Shown: piece by piece, positions 63,075 through 64,000 of the stretch
Position numbering within the stretch: the stretch's first letter is position 1
Layout: every line of letters begins with the position of its first letter
Assembly (NCBI RefSeq): GCF_004795055.1
Contig: NZ_SSBJ01000006.1
Span: forward strand, 62,001 to 126,000
Direction: 5' to 3'
Origin: Streptomyces sp. A1136
GTDB lineage: Bacteria; Actinomycetota; Actinomycetes; Streptomycetales; Streptomycetaceae
Length of the DNA stretch: 64,000 bases
Notes under the pieces: model-generated
Told to the model about the DNA's origin: nothing
The model's input: only the letters and a program-made list of their open reading frames with translations
Database searches by the model: none
Program-made: the position numbers and the translations under genes

Positions 63075-63665
63075 ATGGCGAAATCCGGTACGACGACCCA
63101 GGGGCTGCGCGCGGCGATCGAGCGCAGCGGCTACTACCCGACCCTCGTGGCCGAGGCCGTGGAGGCCGCGGTGGGCGGCGAGCCGATCTCGTCGTACCTG
63201 GTGCACCAGGAGACGACCTTCGACTCCAACGAGGTGCGCCGGCACGTCACCGTCCTCGTGCTCACCCACAACCGTTTCATCGTGAGCCACACCGACGAGC
63301 AGGCCGCCGACGCCGGGTCCCCGTCCCCGTACGCGACCACCTCCACGGAATCGGTCAAGCTCAGCAGCATCTCCTCGGTGGTGCTCAGCCGGGTCGTGGC
63401 GAACCCCGAGTCCTACACCCCCGGCACCCTGCCCCGCGAGGTCGTGCTGACCATCGGCTGGGGCGCCGTCTCGCGCATCGACCTGGAGCCCGCCGCCTGC
63501 GGCGACCCGAACTGCGACTCCGACCACGGCTACACCGGCAACTCCACCGCCGACGACCTCAGCCTGCGTGTGAGTGAGGCGGGCGACGGCCCCGAGACGG
63601 TCCGCCAGACGCTGGTCTTCGCCCAGGCGCTGTCCGAGGCGACCGCGGCCACGGCCGCCCGCTGA
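63075..63665 (+). CDS. DUF5998 family protein
   Basis: This 196-aa conserved actinobacterial protein of unknown function is recognised by GLRAAIERSGYYPTLVAEAVEAAVGGEPISSYLVHQETTFD and the later CGDPNCDSDHGYTGNSTADDLSLRVSEAGDG. The CxDPNCDSDHGYTG segment has Cys, Asp and His residues that could bind metal. No signal peptide or membrane segment is seen. Its stop overlaps the next ATG (TGATG), so it is co-translated with the following phosphodiesterase-type gene and may work with it. Confidence 0.85.
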   Translation: MAKSGTTTQGLRAAIERSGYYPTLVAEAVEAAVGGEPISSYLVHQETTFDSNEVRRHVTVLVLTHNRFIVSHTDEQAADAGSPSPYATTSTESVKLSSISSVVLSRVVANPESYTPGTLPREVVLTIGWGAVSRIDLEPAACGDPNCDSDHGYTGNSTADDLSLRVSEAGDGPETVRQTLVFAQALSEATAATAAR

Positions 63666-64000
63666 TGTCCTACTCCGCCCCGCCGAACTGGGACGAGCCG
63701 GAGCTGCTGGACCTGGCCGGCGCCCCGGTACCGCACTACGGCACCGGCTCCCTCGCCGACCTCCTTCCCACCCTCGCGGCCGGACAGGGCGTCCCCGGCC
63801 TCACCGCCGGGATCGCCGAGCTGACCCCGGCCGACCGGAACTGTGTGTTCCTGGTCGACGGCATGGGCTGGGAGCAGATCAAGGCCCACCCGCAGGAGGC
63901 CCCGTACCTGGCCTCCCTCCTCGCCGGCTCGCGCGGCGGCACGGGTCGGCCGATCACCGCCGGGTTCCCGGCGACCACCGCCACCTCGCTCGCCTCCGTC
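63665..64000 (+). CDS. Alkaline-phosphatase-superfamily protein (nucleotide pyrophosphatase type), 5' part
   Basis: The first 112 codons are present; the gene runs off the window. The metal-binding Asp is in CVFLVDGMGWEQI, and the likely catalytic Thr/Ser lies in ITAGFPATTATSLAS. These are the hallmark positions of type-I phosphodiesterases/nucleotide pyrophosphatases. The ATG overlaps the DUF5998 stop. The substrate cannot be judged from this fragment. Confidence 0.85.
   Translation, partial: MSYSAPPNWDEPELLDLAGAPVPHYGTGSLADLLPTLAAGQGVPGLTAGIAELTPADRNCVFLVDGMGWEQIKAHPQEAPYLASLLAGSRGGTGRPITAGFPATTATSLASV

Overview
The window is a 64 kb stretch of a very GC-rich actinobacterial chromosome, almost certainly Streptomyces. 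The reasons are the strong G/C preference at third codon positions, many GTG starts and leaderless genes, and the presence of WhiH (sporulation GntR regulator), HrdB (principal sigma factor with a Lys/Ala-rich N-terminal linker), NrdR-NrdJ, and a second GyrB/GyrA-like pair (ParE/ParC). From memory, the gene order matches the conserved core region of the S. coelicolor chromosome running from hflX through whiH/hrdB and parE/parC to ptsH. I see no prophage, insertion sequence, CRISPR array, rRNA or tRNA.

Layout. 1-2.1 kb: 3' end of hflX, a bidirectional terminator, and a secreted trypsin-like protease on the minus strand. 2.1-9.2 kb: an NRPS-independent siderophore (NIS) locus with a class-III aminotransferase, two IucA/IucC synthetases and a GNAT acyltransferase; no hydroxylase or decarboxylase is encoded here. 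9.2-16.2 kb: a DNA damage and dNTP block, with a DinG-like helicase, lexA, and divergent nrdR-nrdJ. LexA and NrdR boxes are visible in the lexA/nrdR intergenic region. 16.3-19.5 kb: arylamine N-acetyltransferase, YdbC-like protein, histidine phosphatase and ADP-ribosylglycohydrolase, several of them with leaderless promoters. 19.5-21.9 kb: a DHA2 drug-efflux pump with a divergent TetR repressor and two matched operators.

21.9-30.4 kb: rnhB, two uncharacterised proteins, a RecQ helicase ending in a phosphoribosyltransferase-like domain, a DUF4192 protein and a glycogen-debranching-type protein. 30.4-36.8 kb: a NUDIX/winged-helix protein, a 15-bp minisatellite, an ABC ATPase-permease fusion, whiH and hrdB. 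36.8-42.9 kb: trypsin-like protease, DUF7455 protein, parE, and a DUF485 plus sodium:solute symporter pair. 42.9-45.3 kb: a CitA/CitB-like two-component system. 46-48.5 kb: two divergent citrate-synthase-family genes, one carrying an N-terminal helix-turn-helix, with a perfect palindrome between them. 48.5-51.8 kb: a COG0523 metallochaperone facing a coiled-coil/Mrr-nuclease/TerD fusion. 51.9-57.4 kb: parC and a pair of M16 peptidases. 57.5-58.6 kb: an M23 cell-wall peptidase behind a c-di-AMP (ydaO-type) riboswitch. 58.8-64 kb: GntR regulator, ptsH (HPr), a GNAT/acyl-CoA synthetase fusion of the Streptomyces PatA type, a DUF5998 protein, and the start of a phosphodiesterase-type gene.

How the parts may work together: the two topoisomerase IV subunits, the helicases (DinG, RecQ), RNase HII, LexA and NrdRJ form a genome-maintenance neighbourhood; whiH and hrdB link it to development and housekeeping transcription. 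The accessory-looking pieces are the siderophore locus, the efflux pump and the Mrr-TerD fusion. The strongest candidates for new biology are the divergent citrate synthase pair with its palindromic operator, the Mrr-TerD fusion and the NIS locus with its reduced gene set.
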